The notes: generated from the letters alone by a model not told the origin. A stretch of 64,000 bases of DNA from Homalodisca vitripennis (GCF_021130785.1 NC_060214.1:2817001-2881000), one strand, 5' to 3'; counted from the first letter of the stretch, positions 10,816-23,600 are shown. Numbers and translations: made by a program.

Positions 10816-12099
10816 CGAAAAACGTCTTTAAAAACGAAATTAAATTTTTTAACTATGTGCCCCTTTAGTGCAATCACCATGCATGATCCATATCAGCATA
10901 GTATATTATATACCAAGTAACTCGGGAAAAGCAGAAATATGTGACAAGCGCCTATAGAGTACATTATATGTAGTTAAGTCTTGCATTGCACACGTCGCTT
11001 AGGCCTATGTACACAATACATGATTAATGATTCCCTAACACCAACTCATTATATTTAAACATTCCAAAATAGCTAACACTTACATTATTATCTAACACAG
11101 ATAAATTACCGTTAAATCAATTCCACTTATTTATATACAATTCGCAAGTGAGTGCGATTGTTTACCTATATAAAATGTTGTACTTCTGTCCTTCACAAAA
11201 TAATCCTCATAAATCGTACCTAACATAAAAATTTAACATTTCTAACCACTTATTCAGTTTTTATCAAGAAGTAAAATTGATAAGCTCACAGGGAATTCAA
11301 CAACTACCCACTCTTTATTTTAATGCTTTATAACATTCAGATTTTAAGTCATGATTGAATATGTTTCACTATTTTCTTATAAATATCCGTCTATTCACGT
11401 ATATTTTTCAATTGCACTGTTTACTATTGTGTTCATTATTTTAGTTTCTGTAGCAGGATATGAAACAGTGTTTCATGGATTTATCATTCTCAGGACAAAT
11501 GTGAATACGTAACAATATTATTAATACCTTGTATTTTATTATATTTAAATCACTCTTAAATGTACACAAAAAAAATTTATCTCTCAACTTTAATTGATGA
11601 AACAAAACTATAAACTTTTATTAAGACATTTAATGTTTAAACCTAAAGTTAAATTTATTCATTTGAATTTGGTGTGAATTTTTTATAATGGAAACAGTGG
11701 ATACAAATATATATTTCGATATTTATTCTAAACTCAGGCGTTTATATATTATCAGGTGAAACCATTACTGAATTTGAAGACAAGTTTAAGTATTCACTTG
11801 TCCAAGTAAAATCTTTTGTTATTGTTTCTGCAGGAATAACAGGATCATACGATTTTGACGACTTTGACAGTTGACCTTCAGCTGAGTCCTTTCTCGTGAT
11901 ATGGAAGAACAAATACTCGCATAGTAGTTTTGCCTTACAGTTAGTGTTATATGCATTGTTGTTATGTATTTAAAGAAAATTATACTCAATAAAAATATAG
12001 AGACGTTTATTACGTTTTGAGAGAAGAGATAAACATTATTTTGCATTAGCGCCTAGCTATTTGCATTAAGTGAACATTTAAATTTTATATTATAACTTT
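10816..12099. other. A+T-rich stretch, nothing recognised
   Basis: Only short chance frames; no RNA gene or repeat recognised. Confidence 0.4.
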
Positions 12100-12430
12100 G
12101 TTTTATAAAGACCTCTAGTTTGTTTTATAATTCTTATTTTTACAACACTTTTAAAATGAGGTATCACTTGCTAGAAGTTCCTGTTTAAATGTGACTTACC
12201 CCCGACCTACCCCATTTTGGTGGGGAGGCGTGGTCAATAATTATCATACATTTAAAATTGCTCAGTAACATAAATGCCCCAAGGTAAATCACTTCATATC
12301 CATTCTTAAGAAAGTTAATAGGGGGAGGGGTGAGACTTTAAGTTACAATTTTGAGTTATTTAAAAGAATCAAGAATAAAAAAAGTTTTGATTTACGTATT
12401 ATAGTTGCTCGGCTTCAAAGTTATGTATAG
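12100..12430 (+). repeat. Dispersed repeat, left member of an inverted pair
   Basis: Landmarks in order: CTTTTAAAATGAGGTA, CTTGCTAGAAGTTCC, TACCCCATTTT, 'TGCCCCAAGGTAAATCACTTCAT', a GGGGGAGGGG tract, and TCGGCTTCAAAGT. The reverse complement of the whole series is found in reverse order at 14535-14850. The arms are clearly diverged. Probably two insertions of one element in opposite orientation. Confidence 0.6.
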
Positions 12431-14534
12431 ATTAAACTTACTACTATTTTATTTAAAGTACGAATAGTAACATTATCCTCAGAAATAAATATTTAATATG
12501 GTGAAAAATTGTTTTCAACTGTAAGATAATACTCTTATTATATAAAAATGCACAAACGGATTTAATCAAACGGAATCTTTAGGAATGATGGAGGGCATAA
12601 GAAATAAAAAATAAAATTATTACACTCTAACTTCTGTGGTTTTATTATCACAAAGAATTTTCGAGCCACTGAATGAAATATATCAGAGGAAACGTTATTT
12701 TTGTAAGTATAGTTAAACGTCTGACTGGTTTCTGTAGTGTGCAGATTAATTGGCGAAGTTACGATTTCTCGAGAGTAATAAAGCTTGATTGTTTTAAACG
12801 ATTCATAAAGGGATTAGCGGCCTTCACATTGCTATAAACTTTCATTGACAATATCTAAAAATAAATTAAATATATTCGTACTAATTTATATGCATTATTG
12901 TATTTATTTTCAGCATCCTCATTAACGTTCTACTTGTTAACGGCACACTAAGCTTGAAATGTTAAACGATTGAACGATTGAAATCATTTACACATATTTA
13001 AAATAGATTAATATTGTAGTGATATTTTGATTTAAAAATAACTCTATTCTTTAGTAAATGACGTCATAAGAGATGATTTATTGTACCGTTATTTGGTTTA
13101 ATTTGATATAATACATATTTTCGCAACCCTGTTACTCGTTAATGGTTAGAATAAGTTTAATCTGATTTACTTAGAATTACGTTTTGGTGGAATAATGTAA
13201 TTGGCACACGCAATAATCTTTTCTCTCTCGAACTTGTAGCAACACCTCGCGCGCCTTGTCCGTAAGTTAAATTTATATTTTCGCGTTATAAGATAGCCCT
13301 TTCATGCGAGACATCTAATTTGAACGTAATATAAATTAAAATTTTAAATAGCAAATTAACTTACCTTTGATAATGTTTAATGTATAAGATTTAATACAGA
13401 AAATAGTTGTGGTTATGTCCTTCTGAGGAGACCACGTCGTTTTGATTATAAGTTGTCTCGATAAATGGCCAATACCGTCTTGAATTAGTTTTATGCGAGT
13501 TGAAGAGTGCTCTTTAACTATGATTACAATTTCGAGTACTCCCGGTATTCATGTTTTAGACTTCTAATCTACCAATCTTTACTTTTGCCGACTACAGCTG
13601 CAATGTCAAGTGAAGATGCTAACGCCAACGCGTGAGTCGACATAGACGTTAGGAGAAGTCAATTTTAAAGTTTTAGTAAATGATTAAGTTCGTAGACAAA
13701 ATTCCATAGAACATTGGAACCATTAGGCCCACCCCTAAGATATCATTTGAGTTCATTACTACTCTATTTTGACAGCAACATAGCAAGACAGTGAGTTATT
13801 GTAACTTGTAGAGGTGCTGCTGTGAGTTTTATTTGACACAGTTAAACTTATGAGTAAACTTTGCAAATCGAGTATGTATTACTACAACCTCAGAGATTTT
13901 CAACTCCATGTGTTCCGTCCATTAGGTACAATATTGTTAACCCTAAAGATGGATGCAAATTTGAGCACTTTGGCCTCGATTTTCACCAGAGAAGCAGACT
14001 TCCTGACCGCTGCACAAATATACGTCACAATGTCAGGGCAGTCCTAAATCAACATCTCAACATTACGGTGATTGAAAATCCACTTAAATTGACTTTCCCA
14101 GTATTTATACTTGTAAATTTATTGCTATAATTGTGGTGATGGATTAAATATTTGAAAATACTAAGGAAAATAACAAATCCTTCATATAACCTGAGGCAGT
14201 GATTAGGCAGTTTGTTTTTGATGATGACGGACATTTGCTATCGTCCGTCATCGAGTTTCGAGTTTTATCTGATAAATTTAATTCAGTGGTTTGGAAATCT
14301 ATTGTAGTAATACATCCTTTCAAGTTACAGTTTAATGATTTTCTTTATTTTTATTTCTTATGTCATCCGCCATTCCTAAAGAGTTAGTTTGATTAAAGCT
14401 GTTTGTGTCCTTTACTACTGGAGATTGATTAAAGTGTTATCTTACAGTCGGATGCAATATTTATCGGTAATATTATATTTGTAAGTAATAATATGAGCAT
14501 TTTTATTGTAAAGTAATTGTTATTAAGTTTTGAT
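12431..14534. other. Between the inverted repeats: no gene recognised
   Basis: Two short overlapping plus-strand frames (13850-14130) match nothing I know and have no supporting signals. A 10-bp-arm hairpin, GATGACGGAC and GTCCGTCATC, sits near 14223-14252. Confidence 0.45.
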
Positions 14535-14850
14535 CTGCACATTACTTTGAAGCCGAAAATCCATAAAACGAACATCACAACTTTTAAATGAAAACACTCC
14601 AAATTTTTACCTTATATACAGTGTGTCTTAAAAATCCCAACCCTCCTCCCAATGAACTTTCTTATGAATGGAGATGAAGTGATTTACTTTGGGGCATTTT
14701 TATATGATCGAACACTTTTTGATGTATGCAAATTATTGTCCCCCCCTCCAAAAATGGGGTAGTTTTAGTAAGAAAAATTTATAAACCGGAACTCCAAGCA
14801 AGTGGCGCCTCATTTTAAAAGTATTGTAAAAAGAAGAAGAATAACACAGA
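14535..14850 (-). repeat. Dispersed repeat, right member of the inverted pair
   Basis: Reverse-complement counterpart of 12100-12430: ACTTTGAAGCCGA, CCTCCTCCCAATGAACTTTC, GAAGTGATTTACTTTGGGGC, AAAAATGGGGTAG, GCCTCATTTTAAAAG, in that order. Confidence 0.6.
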
Positions 14851-15654
14851 CTAGATATATCTAATGTTACTCTATCACATTTAAAAGCTAATTCAATTTA
14901 GAATTGTTTTATATAACCCCATCACTTTTAAACAATTTTGTAATAAAAAAATGGTAAAATATCTTGAACCTCACATAAATTTAAATGAGATAAGATGCTA
15001 GAAGTGGCTTCCATGCACTTAACTAAAATAAAAACCTGCAATTAAAACCGTGTAAAATTTTTTTGGATAGGCATTTTCAGAAACTCAATTGTTGGGCTAT
15101 TTTTTTTTGGTAGCTACGAAACTGATGATAAATACAAGCAGAATGTCAGACACCCGGTATTGTTATAAAATAAAAACAGATTTTTAGTGTACTTTATTAC
15201 GACGTTAGGGTAGTATAGACATCACGGAATTACTGAAAAAAATTTCATTGTTTGAGAATAAAAAATCTATGTAAAAAACTTTTTTCTGTAATTTAAAAAA
15301 TGTAAATATAAATTGTAAGGGGAATCTTTTATACATAAGAAATGAGCTGAACGATTATATATTTCATACAAACATTTTCGTTCACGTGCAATAACGATAT
15401 GTGGAGATATTGGATTGTTGACTTCGAATTTACGGGAATATAAAAGATTCATAAAATCAATTTGATTTTATACATTTTATTATGACAAGAAAACCGTTTT
15501 CTTTTCTAGAATAACACAGAATATGTAGATTATTAAATAGTGAAGGGTCTCGTAGTGGACACTGAAAACAATAATAATATCTTGTGGTTGTTAAAAAGAA
15601 AAAGAAAAAAATTATAGATAATTGTGAAGCATATAGAACTTTGTTCAGATAACG
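14851..15654. other. A+T-rich stretch, nothing recognised
   Basis: No supported feature. Confidence 0.4.
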
Positions 15655-15965
15655 GACAACTTGTTACATCTTCTGTTCCCAAATTGGGCCAATGTTGTCC
15701 AGATGTCGCTTAGTCTGACTACAGACAGTACTTGGTAGAATACAACTTTACTAAGTGAAATACTACAACCAATTAACGGTAAACTTGTCCCATCTTTTGT
15801 TCCCAACTTGGGCCAATGTTGTCCAGATGTCTTTTAGTCTGACTACAGTTCTTGGTAGTGTACAACTGTACATTGTGTAAAACCACAACACATTAACGGC
15901 AAACTTGGCAAATTTTCTGTTCCTAACTTGGGCCAATGCTTGTTCAATTATTGCTTAGTCGGTGG
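15655..15965. repeat. ~122-bp tandem repeat, about 2.5 copies
   Basis: GGGCCAATG occurs at 15686, 15810 and 15930 (steps of 124 and 120). Each is preceded by CTGTTCC.AA.TT and, in the first two units, followed by TTGTCCAGATGTC and TTAGTCTGACTACAG. The third unit decays after the core. Confidence 0.85.
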
Positions 15966-17504
15966 TAGAGTAACATATTTGATTACAGGCTTTGGTATAT
16001 TAATACTTTACAAGTTTAGAAAGTACAACACTAGCTTGTACATTGTTATCACCAAATAATAAAGCGTGCAGTCTATATGGCATAATAAACAAAGTTTTAC
16101 TTCTCACAAAAATTAGATTCATATTTGGACAACGATTAAAATATAATTAATTTAATAAAATTGTATTGCTGATCACTAAATTACAATATTTGCATAGGTA
16201 TTATGGATTTTTTCTATTTTTAATAATTTAATATTTTTTTACTGATATGAATTCTAGATACATCTAAAATTTCACCACTTACCACTAAAGTTTCAACTTT
16301 GTGATCATTTGTTTTTGGTTTGCTAAGATTGTTCAAGTAATAAAGTAACACATTCAGGAAATGTTCATGTAAGTACTGACAATGCAGAGGTTGATTTAAA
16401 ATTAGATGCCGAATGTGGTATCACATTGAGTTGTGAACTGCGATTCATGTAGCGGAGTGTCCCGGAGAGAGATGGAGATAAACGCATAGACCGCAGGGAG
16501 GCATTAATGCTGACACGTTACACACATATGCCTCACGTACAGTTAGCACATAAAGTGACTAATGACACATTTTGTGTTGCTTTTTCATGGCTTGTATCTG
16601 TCATAACCTTCCTAGCATAAAATCCAATGTTTTTATACTTTTTAAATTTATAATGTGTTTCTCAACTCTTTGTACATCAATGGACATTTTATGGTTGAGT
16701 ATAAGTGAAGAAAAATATGTTAGTATATTTCTTATACTGTTATTTTTGAAGAAACAAGTTATAGTGACTAGAGTATTTTACAGTTGTCTTATCGTACACG
16801 AGACCTATGTGTCTGTGGATTGCTCTAGCTCGATACCTTACGTATGTTCTTATCAGACGTCAAATTAAAATGAACAACTGTGTAATTTATAGTCTTTAGC
16901 TCATTTTATTAGGCTCCATGTGCTTCTATGTAATATGTTAAAATGTGATATGATTGTTGTACTCATTTTTCTACACATTTATTTTTTCTACGATTTTATC
17001 GTTGCCATTATGTTTGCCCACTTAACGTAACCTGCGTAAAACTACCTTAGCATGTTCGTAAATGCTCAGGACAATTGCATGGAGTGAAATACACTATAAT
17101 CCAACACGATGTTGCATAGATAGTAGTGAAACTTCATGCACAGTTTGAAGTCTAAGGATTAGTTTGCTCTCGAGATATTGAGTGGGTAGACATCACACGT
17201 AAAGGAAAGTTTCCAGTCCTTGGAGCGATTGACTAACATATGGTTCGCAATATAAGACTACATCTATGTTCTGTCAATTGAATAGTAACCTGAATGGAGA
17301 ATAGAGACTTTACACTTAAGTGCGTAAACTTACACTATACTTGTACCTGACCAAACGGTTACATATGACTGCTTATTTAATATTCCTTCTTTAATAATAT
17401 TCTAGACACAATGTTTGTATAAATATTCAAGATCAGGAATGAAAACTTGTAAAATCTATGACAAGTAGCCTCTGAATTAATTTTTAATACATGGGTTTAA
17501 ACTA
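15966..17504. other. No gene recognised
   Basis: Mostly A+T-rich. A short G+C-richer patch at about 16435-16550 has no recognisable product. A 98-codon frame at 16572-16868 has A+T-driven composition and no initiator context, so I treat it as chance. Confidence 0.4.
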
Positions 17505-18523
17505 TAAGAAAACCTATAACAATTTAGGTTCATTAACAAAGGCAGACCAGACAAGAGATCTAGTCTAGTTCTTAATTACTTCTGTTCCAGACTTCGTTGC
17601 TTTTGTCCATACGTCACATAGTAACTATATAATATAAAGAAGAACTTTGGTTCTTTCAAAAAGGCAGAACAGACAAGAGATCAGTCTAGTAGTTAATTAC
17701 TTCAGTTCCAAACTTCGTTGTTCTTGTCCATACGTCACATAATAAATTATAGAATACCTATAACAACTTTGGTTCATTAAGAAAAGACAGACCAGACAAG
17801 AGACCAAGTCTAGTTGTTAAATACTTACTCTGTTACCTTTGTCCATACGTCACATAATAAACTATAGAATACCTATAACAACTTTGGTTCATTAACAAAG
17901 GCAGACCAGACAAGAGACCCAGTCTAGTTGTTAATTACTGTTGTTACAGACTTCGTTGCCTTTGTTCATACGTCACATAATAAACTATAGAATACCTATG
18001 ACAACTTTGGTTCATTAACAAATGCAGACCTAGTTGTTAATTACTTCTGTTCCAGACTTCGTTCCTTTTGTCCATACGTCACATAATAAACTATAGAATA
18101 TCTATAACAACTTAGGATTATTAACAAATCAGAATCGACAAGAGACCCAGTTTAGTTGTTTTAATTACTGACTTTGTTGCTTTTGTCCATACGTCACATA
18201 ATACACTATAGAATACCTATAACAAATATGGTTCATTAACAAAGGCAGACCCGACAAGAGACCCAGTTTAGTTGTTAATTACTTCAGTTCCAGACTTTGT
18301 TGCTCTTGTCCATACGTCACATAATAAACTATAGAATGCCTATAAGAACTTCGGTTCATTAACAAAGGCAGACCAGACAAGAGACCCAGTCTAATTGTTA
18401 ATTAGTGCTGTTACAGACTTCGTTGCCTTGGTCCATACGTCACATAGTAACTATAGAATACCTTTAACAACTTTGGTTCATTAAAAAAGGCAGACCAGAC
18501 AAGAGACCCAGTCTAGTTGTTAA
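17505..18523 (+). repeat. Satellite array, left part (units ~105-123 bp)
   Basis: Head-to-tail units containing GGCAGACCAGACAAGAGACC, AGTCTAGTTGTTAATTACT, CAGACTTCGTTGC, TTTGTCCATACGTCACATAA and ACTATAGAATACCTATAAC. Spacings between successive GACAAGAG boxes are uneven and the units are diverged. The array ends exactly at the TTAA flanking the piggyBac element and resumes at 21621. Confidence 0.9.
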
Positions 18524-18933
18524 CCCTTAAATGAGCGCACGAGTAGATATATTGCTCTATTTTTCAAAGTAAGTTGCTAGACTGCTGTGACGCTAGATAC
18601 CTTCCGGGTAGACGATGATTAATCGCGCCCTACAGTCAGTTTGGCTGTGACCGTCGCGGGTGAATCGTACAGTCCGTTCCAAACAAACATTACACGTTTG
18701 GGTCGTCTAGACCCCCGCGCGCGCACTCACGTTACCTACTAGTGTTGCAATTACCGGGCCATTTTTACCCCCGCGCGCGTACTTGTGTTATTTGATATGT
18801 GCATTGAAAGTGAATATTTTTATATGTAATACAGAAGGAGAATTTGTATGTATATACATTGCTAACGGATTTTGAATATAGATTGTGTCTAAATATTTTG
18901 TTCTTGTGTTGACAATATTTATTTATTCCGAGA

Positions 18934-20884
18934 ATGAGTTCTGAAGATTTCCAAGTGGCTAGAATTAGAAAATTTTTACTTGAAACCGAAGAAGATGAGA
19001 CATATTTGAGCATGAGAATGCTCAGTTGGATCATGACGAAAATGATCATGTGAGTGAGTCGGACCACAACACTGATACTGAAGCTGATAACACAGATGAA
19101 GATCCAGACTTTGACCCACAGACCGAGAGAAGAGATGAAAATAGTGATTTTGACTCCGATATTGTACTGATGAGTGATAATGAAGAACTACCTGTACCGA
19201 CAGCCAACGAATATCCTGAAAATATGGACTTAAACGAAGTTGAAAATGTTAATGAAAAGCATATGACTGTAGACAGAGTCATAGAAGAAGTTGTACAGGG
19301 ATCTGGAAGTATAGTGCAAGAATTTATTGGAAAGGATAGAGAAACTGTGTGGAAAAAAGACCCAATTGTTGCAGCTACTGCTCGCGCTCGACCTGCAAAT
19401 ATAATAAGACGTTTGCCTGGCCAAAAAAATGCAGGTAAGCATGCAAAAACTCCTTTGGAATGCTACAGTCTATTTATAGATGATGAAATACTAGATATAA
19501 TTGTAACGTGTACTAATATCTACATTGAAAGAAAAGGACAGAGTTCCTCTAGGTCTAGAGATGTAAAAAGTACTGACAAACATGAAATGAATGCATTTGT
19601 AGGTCTTGCACTATTGGCTGGAGTTATGAGATCTAATCACAAAAATCTTTCTGAACTGTGAGAAAGGGATGGATTTGGAATCGAAATGTTTTATTGCACA
19701 ATGAGTTTGAAGCGTTTCCACTTTTTATTGCAATCTATTAGATTTGATAATAAAAATGATCGACCCCCTAGACTTGCTTTAGACAAACTAGCTGCATTTA
19801 GGGTTGTATTTGAAAAGTTTAACCGAAAATGTGCTGAAAATTACGTTCCATGTGCTTTCATTACTATAGATGAGCAAATGGTAGCCTTCAGAGAAAAATG
19901 TGGCTGCAAACAATTTATGAAAAGTAAACCAGCAAAGTATGGTATTAAAATATTCACAGCAACAGATTCCAAAATGTTTTATGTACACAAGATGGAGATT
20001 TACCCTGGTACCCAACCTCAGAAAAGCCCATTTGAACAGTCAAATAGACCTAAGGACGTTGTTTTACGCCTTATAAGCAATCTTGAAAATTCCGGCAGGA
20101 ACATCACAGCAGACAACTGGTTCTCAAGTGTGCCATTGGTGAGGGAACTCCTAGAAAGAGGCATTACTTACGTAGGAACACTACGCAAGAACAAAAGAGA
20201 ACTACCACCTGAACTTCTTTCTAAGAAACGAATTGCCCATTCGAGTATCTTTGCTTTTCGTGATGACATGACTGTAGTTTCATATGCACCAAAAAGAAAC
20301 CGCTGTGTTTTTCTCGTATCATCAATGCATTTCGATGCTGCTATCGACCCTGACACACTAGACAAGTCTAAACCAGACATAATTACTTTCTACAACTCTA
20401 CCAAGTCTGGGGTTGATGTTGTAGATGAAAAATGTGGTACTTATTCCACTTCTAGGAGATGCCAAAGGTGGCCCCTTGTTTTATTTCACCGCTTGCTTGA
20501 CATCGCAGGCATCAATGGGCAAGTTATTTTCTTGAGCAACTGTCAAGAAGAAAAAGTAATGGAAAGAAGGAAGTTTCTTAGGGAAGTCGGCTTAGAGATG
20601 ATAAAGCCTCATGTAGCGAAAAGGGCAACTATTTCTTCGCTTCCAAAGATGCTGCGATCATCGATCCTCAAGGTTGCTAATGTGCAGGGATTCCTCATCG
20701 AGAATCAGCAGTCAATCGGCCAGCGGGTTCGAGAGTAAGATGTGTTGTTTGCCCCCGCACAAAGGACACCAAAACAACACAAAAATGCTGTAAGTGTCAA
20801 CGACCTATGTGTTTATCGCACATGGAGACCTTCTGTAATCTCTGCCAAAACATGAATAACGGTGCAATTACTGATTCAGACTAA
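18934..20884 (+). pseudogene. piggyBac transposase, three disabling lesions
   Basis: A start at 18934 gives MSSEDFQVARIRKF and an acidic N terminus, typical of the family. A frameshift near 19000-19008 moves the reading into the main frame. A TGA at 19659-19661 stands where a Trp codon is expected (ELxERDGFGIEMFY). The same frame then runs to a TAA at 20736-20738. A second shift between about 20705 and 20730 moves into a third frame coding the C-terminal cysteine-rich domain (20741-20844: CVVC, CCKC, MCLSH, CNLC). The catalytic aspartates are still present: TIDEQM (19869), ADNWFSS (20112) and SGVDVVDE (20415 or 20424). The gene cannot make full-length protein as it stands, but the lesions are few, so the copy is not very old. 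Confidence 0.93.
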
Positions 20885-21297
20885 GTTTCTGTAGAACACA
20901 TTTTTCACGTGTTTAATTGTGAGGTATATTTGTCATATAATTCGAGTTTCCTATACTACATATGTACTGTCATCTGAGGTGTGATCAATATTCAATAAAT
21001 AATTTTTTCTCTATCAGTGTTTTTTCCCCCCGTTTACTAGACCTACTTTTATCTCCCCAAAACAAAGTCTTGGTAAGATCAACAAACACTATATAGTATT
21101 TATATTTATATAATACTTTAAAAACAAAGATTACTTATTTTACAAAATAAAAATAAATAAAAAAACTGAATTGTATTTTTATTTTTATTATTAAATTTTA
21201 CTACAAGATCGTGGAATTACAGTTTTATTTCAATCGAATAATTCAGTACGTGTATAGTTATTCTTATAATTATAATTGTATATCATAGTATAGTATA

Positions 21298-21300
<3 letters not shown>
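20885..21300 (+). other. piggyBac 3' untranslated region
   Basis: A+T-rich DNA after the transposase stop. AATAAA at 20994-20999 is a plausible polyadenylation signal. No further coding. Confidence 0.6.

Positions 21301-21357
<57 letters not shown>
21301..21357. repeat. (TA)n microsatellite inside the piggyBac element
   Basis: Pure TA run of about 28 units. Confidence 0.95.
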
Positions 21358-21359
<2 letters not shown>

Positions 21360-21620
21360 TGATTTATGAAATAAAAATTTTTTTCTTAAAAGTATAATTT
21401 AATACTTTTAAACGTAAAAATGAATAAAAAAAATAAAAATCATAATAATTATAGTTATCTTTAATTAAATAGTTATTAGACATACGCAATAATGTAAGTA
21501 ACTATAATTAATAACACAAAGAAGGTAAGAATGCATTCATATTTATTATTTTCTTAATGGGGGCCTAGAAGACCCCACGCGAGCACTCACGTAACTTTAG
21601 GAGGCGCGCTCACATAAGGG

Positions 21621-23020
21621 TTAATTTCTGTTGTTACAGACTTCATTGCCTTTGTCCATACGTCACATAGTAACTATAGAATACTTATAACAACTTTGGT
21701 TCATTAAAAAAGGCAGACAAGACAGGAGACCCAGTCTAGTTGTTACAGACTTCGTTGCCTTTGTACATACGTCACATCATAAACTATAGAATACCTATGA
21801 CAACTTTGGTTCATTATCAAATGCAGACAAGACAAGAGACCCAGTCTAGTTGTTACAGACTTCGTTGCCTTCGTCCATACGTCACATAATAAACTATAGA
21901 ATACCTATGACAACTTTGGTTCATTATCAAATGCAGACAAGACAAGAGACCCAGTCTAGTTGTTACAGACTTCGTTGCCTTTGTCCATACGTCACATAAT
22001 AAACTATAGAATACTTATAACAACTTTGGTTCATTAAAAAAGGCAGACAAGACAAGAGACCCAGTCTAGTTGTTACAGACTTCGTTGCCTTTGTCCATAC
22101 GTCACATAATGAACTATAGAATACCTATGACAACTTTGGTTCATTATCAAATGCAGACAAGACAAGAGACCCAGTCTAGTTGTTACAGACTTCGTTGCCT
22201 TCGTCCATACGTCACATAATAAACTATAGAATACCTATGACAACTTTGGTTCATTATCAAATGCAGACAAGACAAGAGACCCAGTCTAGTTGTTACAGAC
22301 TTCGTTGCCTTCGTCCATACGTCACATAATAAACTATAGAATACCTATGACAACTTTGGTTCATTAACAAATGCAGACCAGACAAGAGACCCAGACTAGT
22401 TGTTACAGACTTCGTTGCCTTTGTCCATACGTCACATAATAAACTATAGAATACCTATGACAACTTTGGTTCATTATCAAATGCAGACAAGACAAGAGAC
22501 CCAGTCTAGTTGTTACAGACTTCGTTGCCTTTGTCCATACGTCACATAATAAACTATAGAATACCTATGACAACTTTGGTTCATTAACAAATGCAGACCA
22601 GACAAGAGACCCAGTCTAGTTGTTACAGACTTCGTTGCCTTTGTCCATACGTCACATAATAAACTATAGAATACCTATGACAACTTTGGTTCATTAACAA
22701 ATGCAGACCAGACAAGAGAACCAGTCTAGTTGTTAATTACTTCTGTTCCAGACTTCGTTCCTTTTGTCCATACGTCATATAATAAACTATAGAATATCTA
22801 TAACAACTTAGGATCATTAACAAAGCAGAATCAACAAGAGACCCAGTTTAGTTGGTTTAATTACTGACTCTGTTGCTTTTGTCCATACGTCACATAATAA
22901 ACTATAGAATACCTATAACAACTTTGGTTCATTAACAAAGGCAGACTAGACAAGAGACCCAGTCTAGTTGTTAATTATTTCTGTTCCAGACTTTGTTGCT
23001 TTTGTCCATACGTCACATAA
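21621..23020 (+). repeat. Satellite array, right part with a homogenised 110-bp core
   Basis: From 21721 to 22711 the GACAAGAGA(C/A) box recurs at exactly 110-bp steps ten times (GACAGGAGAC in the first). Units differ mainly at a few diagnostic positions: TTATCAA/TTAACAA/TTAAAAA, GACAAG/GACCAG, CTTTGTCC/CTTCGTCC. Beyond 22730 the units again carry the longer TGTTAATTACTTCTGTTCC segment seen in the left part, and they diverge. The 110-bp form lacks the ATTACTTCTGTT-type segment. Confidence 0.95.
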
Positions 23021-23434
23021 AAATCTCGGGCTATTCTTATCGTAATTATCGAGCATTATTGCTGTCTATTCATAATCGGAAGAGGGTTCAAAGTTATTAT
23101 TTGATCTACTTTAAAGCTTTAAATGCACTATAAATGAGTTACAACATTTATTAAACAATGCTGTGAGGGAGGTTTAGCAATACAATATATGTTTGACGAT
23201 TAAAACTGGGGTTTAGGGCTATAAACCTTTTTGCAACTTTTCTTGAAACTAAACCTCCATGAAAATTAAGTTAAAAAACATACTATTACTTTGAAATCTT
23301 AACTTCTGAATTTAGATTTCAAACAAGAATTAGATCTATGATTTTACAATACTCTACTCTAAGTTGTGGGGAGAAAAAGTGAAATGTTATCAATATAATC
23401 TGTATGAAGTGCTACATTTAAACATTTTCTGTAG
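23021..23434. other. No gene recognised
   Basis: A+T-rich spacer after the satellite. Confidence 0.4.
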
Positions 23435-23600
23435 TCAACAAGTTCGGAGGGAGAAGAATGAGTTTTAAAGTAAGTGTTCTACAATTTATATCAGAACTTA
23501 ACCAATAAAAGTGTCCCTCCACTGAGCTCTGTTTCAATATAATGGCCTAACTGAGGAGAGGCGCAGTTAATTTTTAACTTCAGCATTTAGTATCTTAACT
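23435..23600. repeat. Dispersed repeat, inverted partner of 1943-2110
   Basis: Carries TATATCAGAACTTAACCAAT and CCACTGAGCTCTGTTTCAAT, the reverse complements of landmarks at 1943-2110. Confidence 0.55.

Larger units (their letters stand above)
18524..21620 (+). mobile_element. piggyBac-superfamily DNA transposon with intact ends (3097 bp)
   Basis: The left end CCCTTAAATGAGCGCACGAG matches the right end read in reverse, CCCTTATGTGAGCGCGCCTC. Both are flanked by TTAA (18520-18523 and 21621-21624), the target duplication of the piggyBac superfamily. Inside are G+C-rich subterminal direct repeats (about 18709-18735 and 21570-21596, both AGACCCC..CGCG.GCACTCACGT), one broken transposase gene, and an AATAAA at 20994. 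The element interrupts a satellite unit at the TTAA of TGTTAATTAC, so the empty site can be read from the neighbouring units. Confidence 0.95.

Noticed and set aside
13850..14130. Two overlapping plus-strand frames
   Set aside because: Overlap in different frames, no recognisable motif, no supporting signals.
16572..16868. 98-codon membrane-like frame
   Set aside because: Hydrophobic residues follow from A+T-rich codons. There is no ATG at the start, no splice or promoter context, and no family resemblance.
17505..23020. CRISPR-like regular repeats
   Set aside because: Whole 110-120 bp units are repeated head-to-tail with no unique spacers, in a eukaryotic context. It is a satellite.
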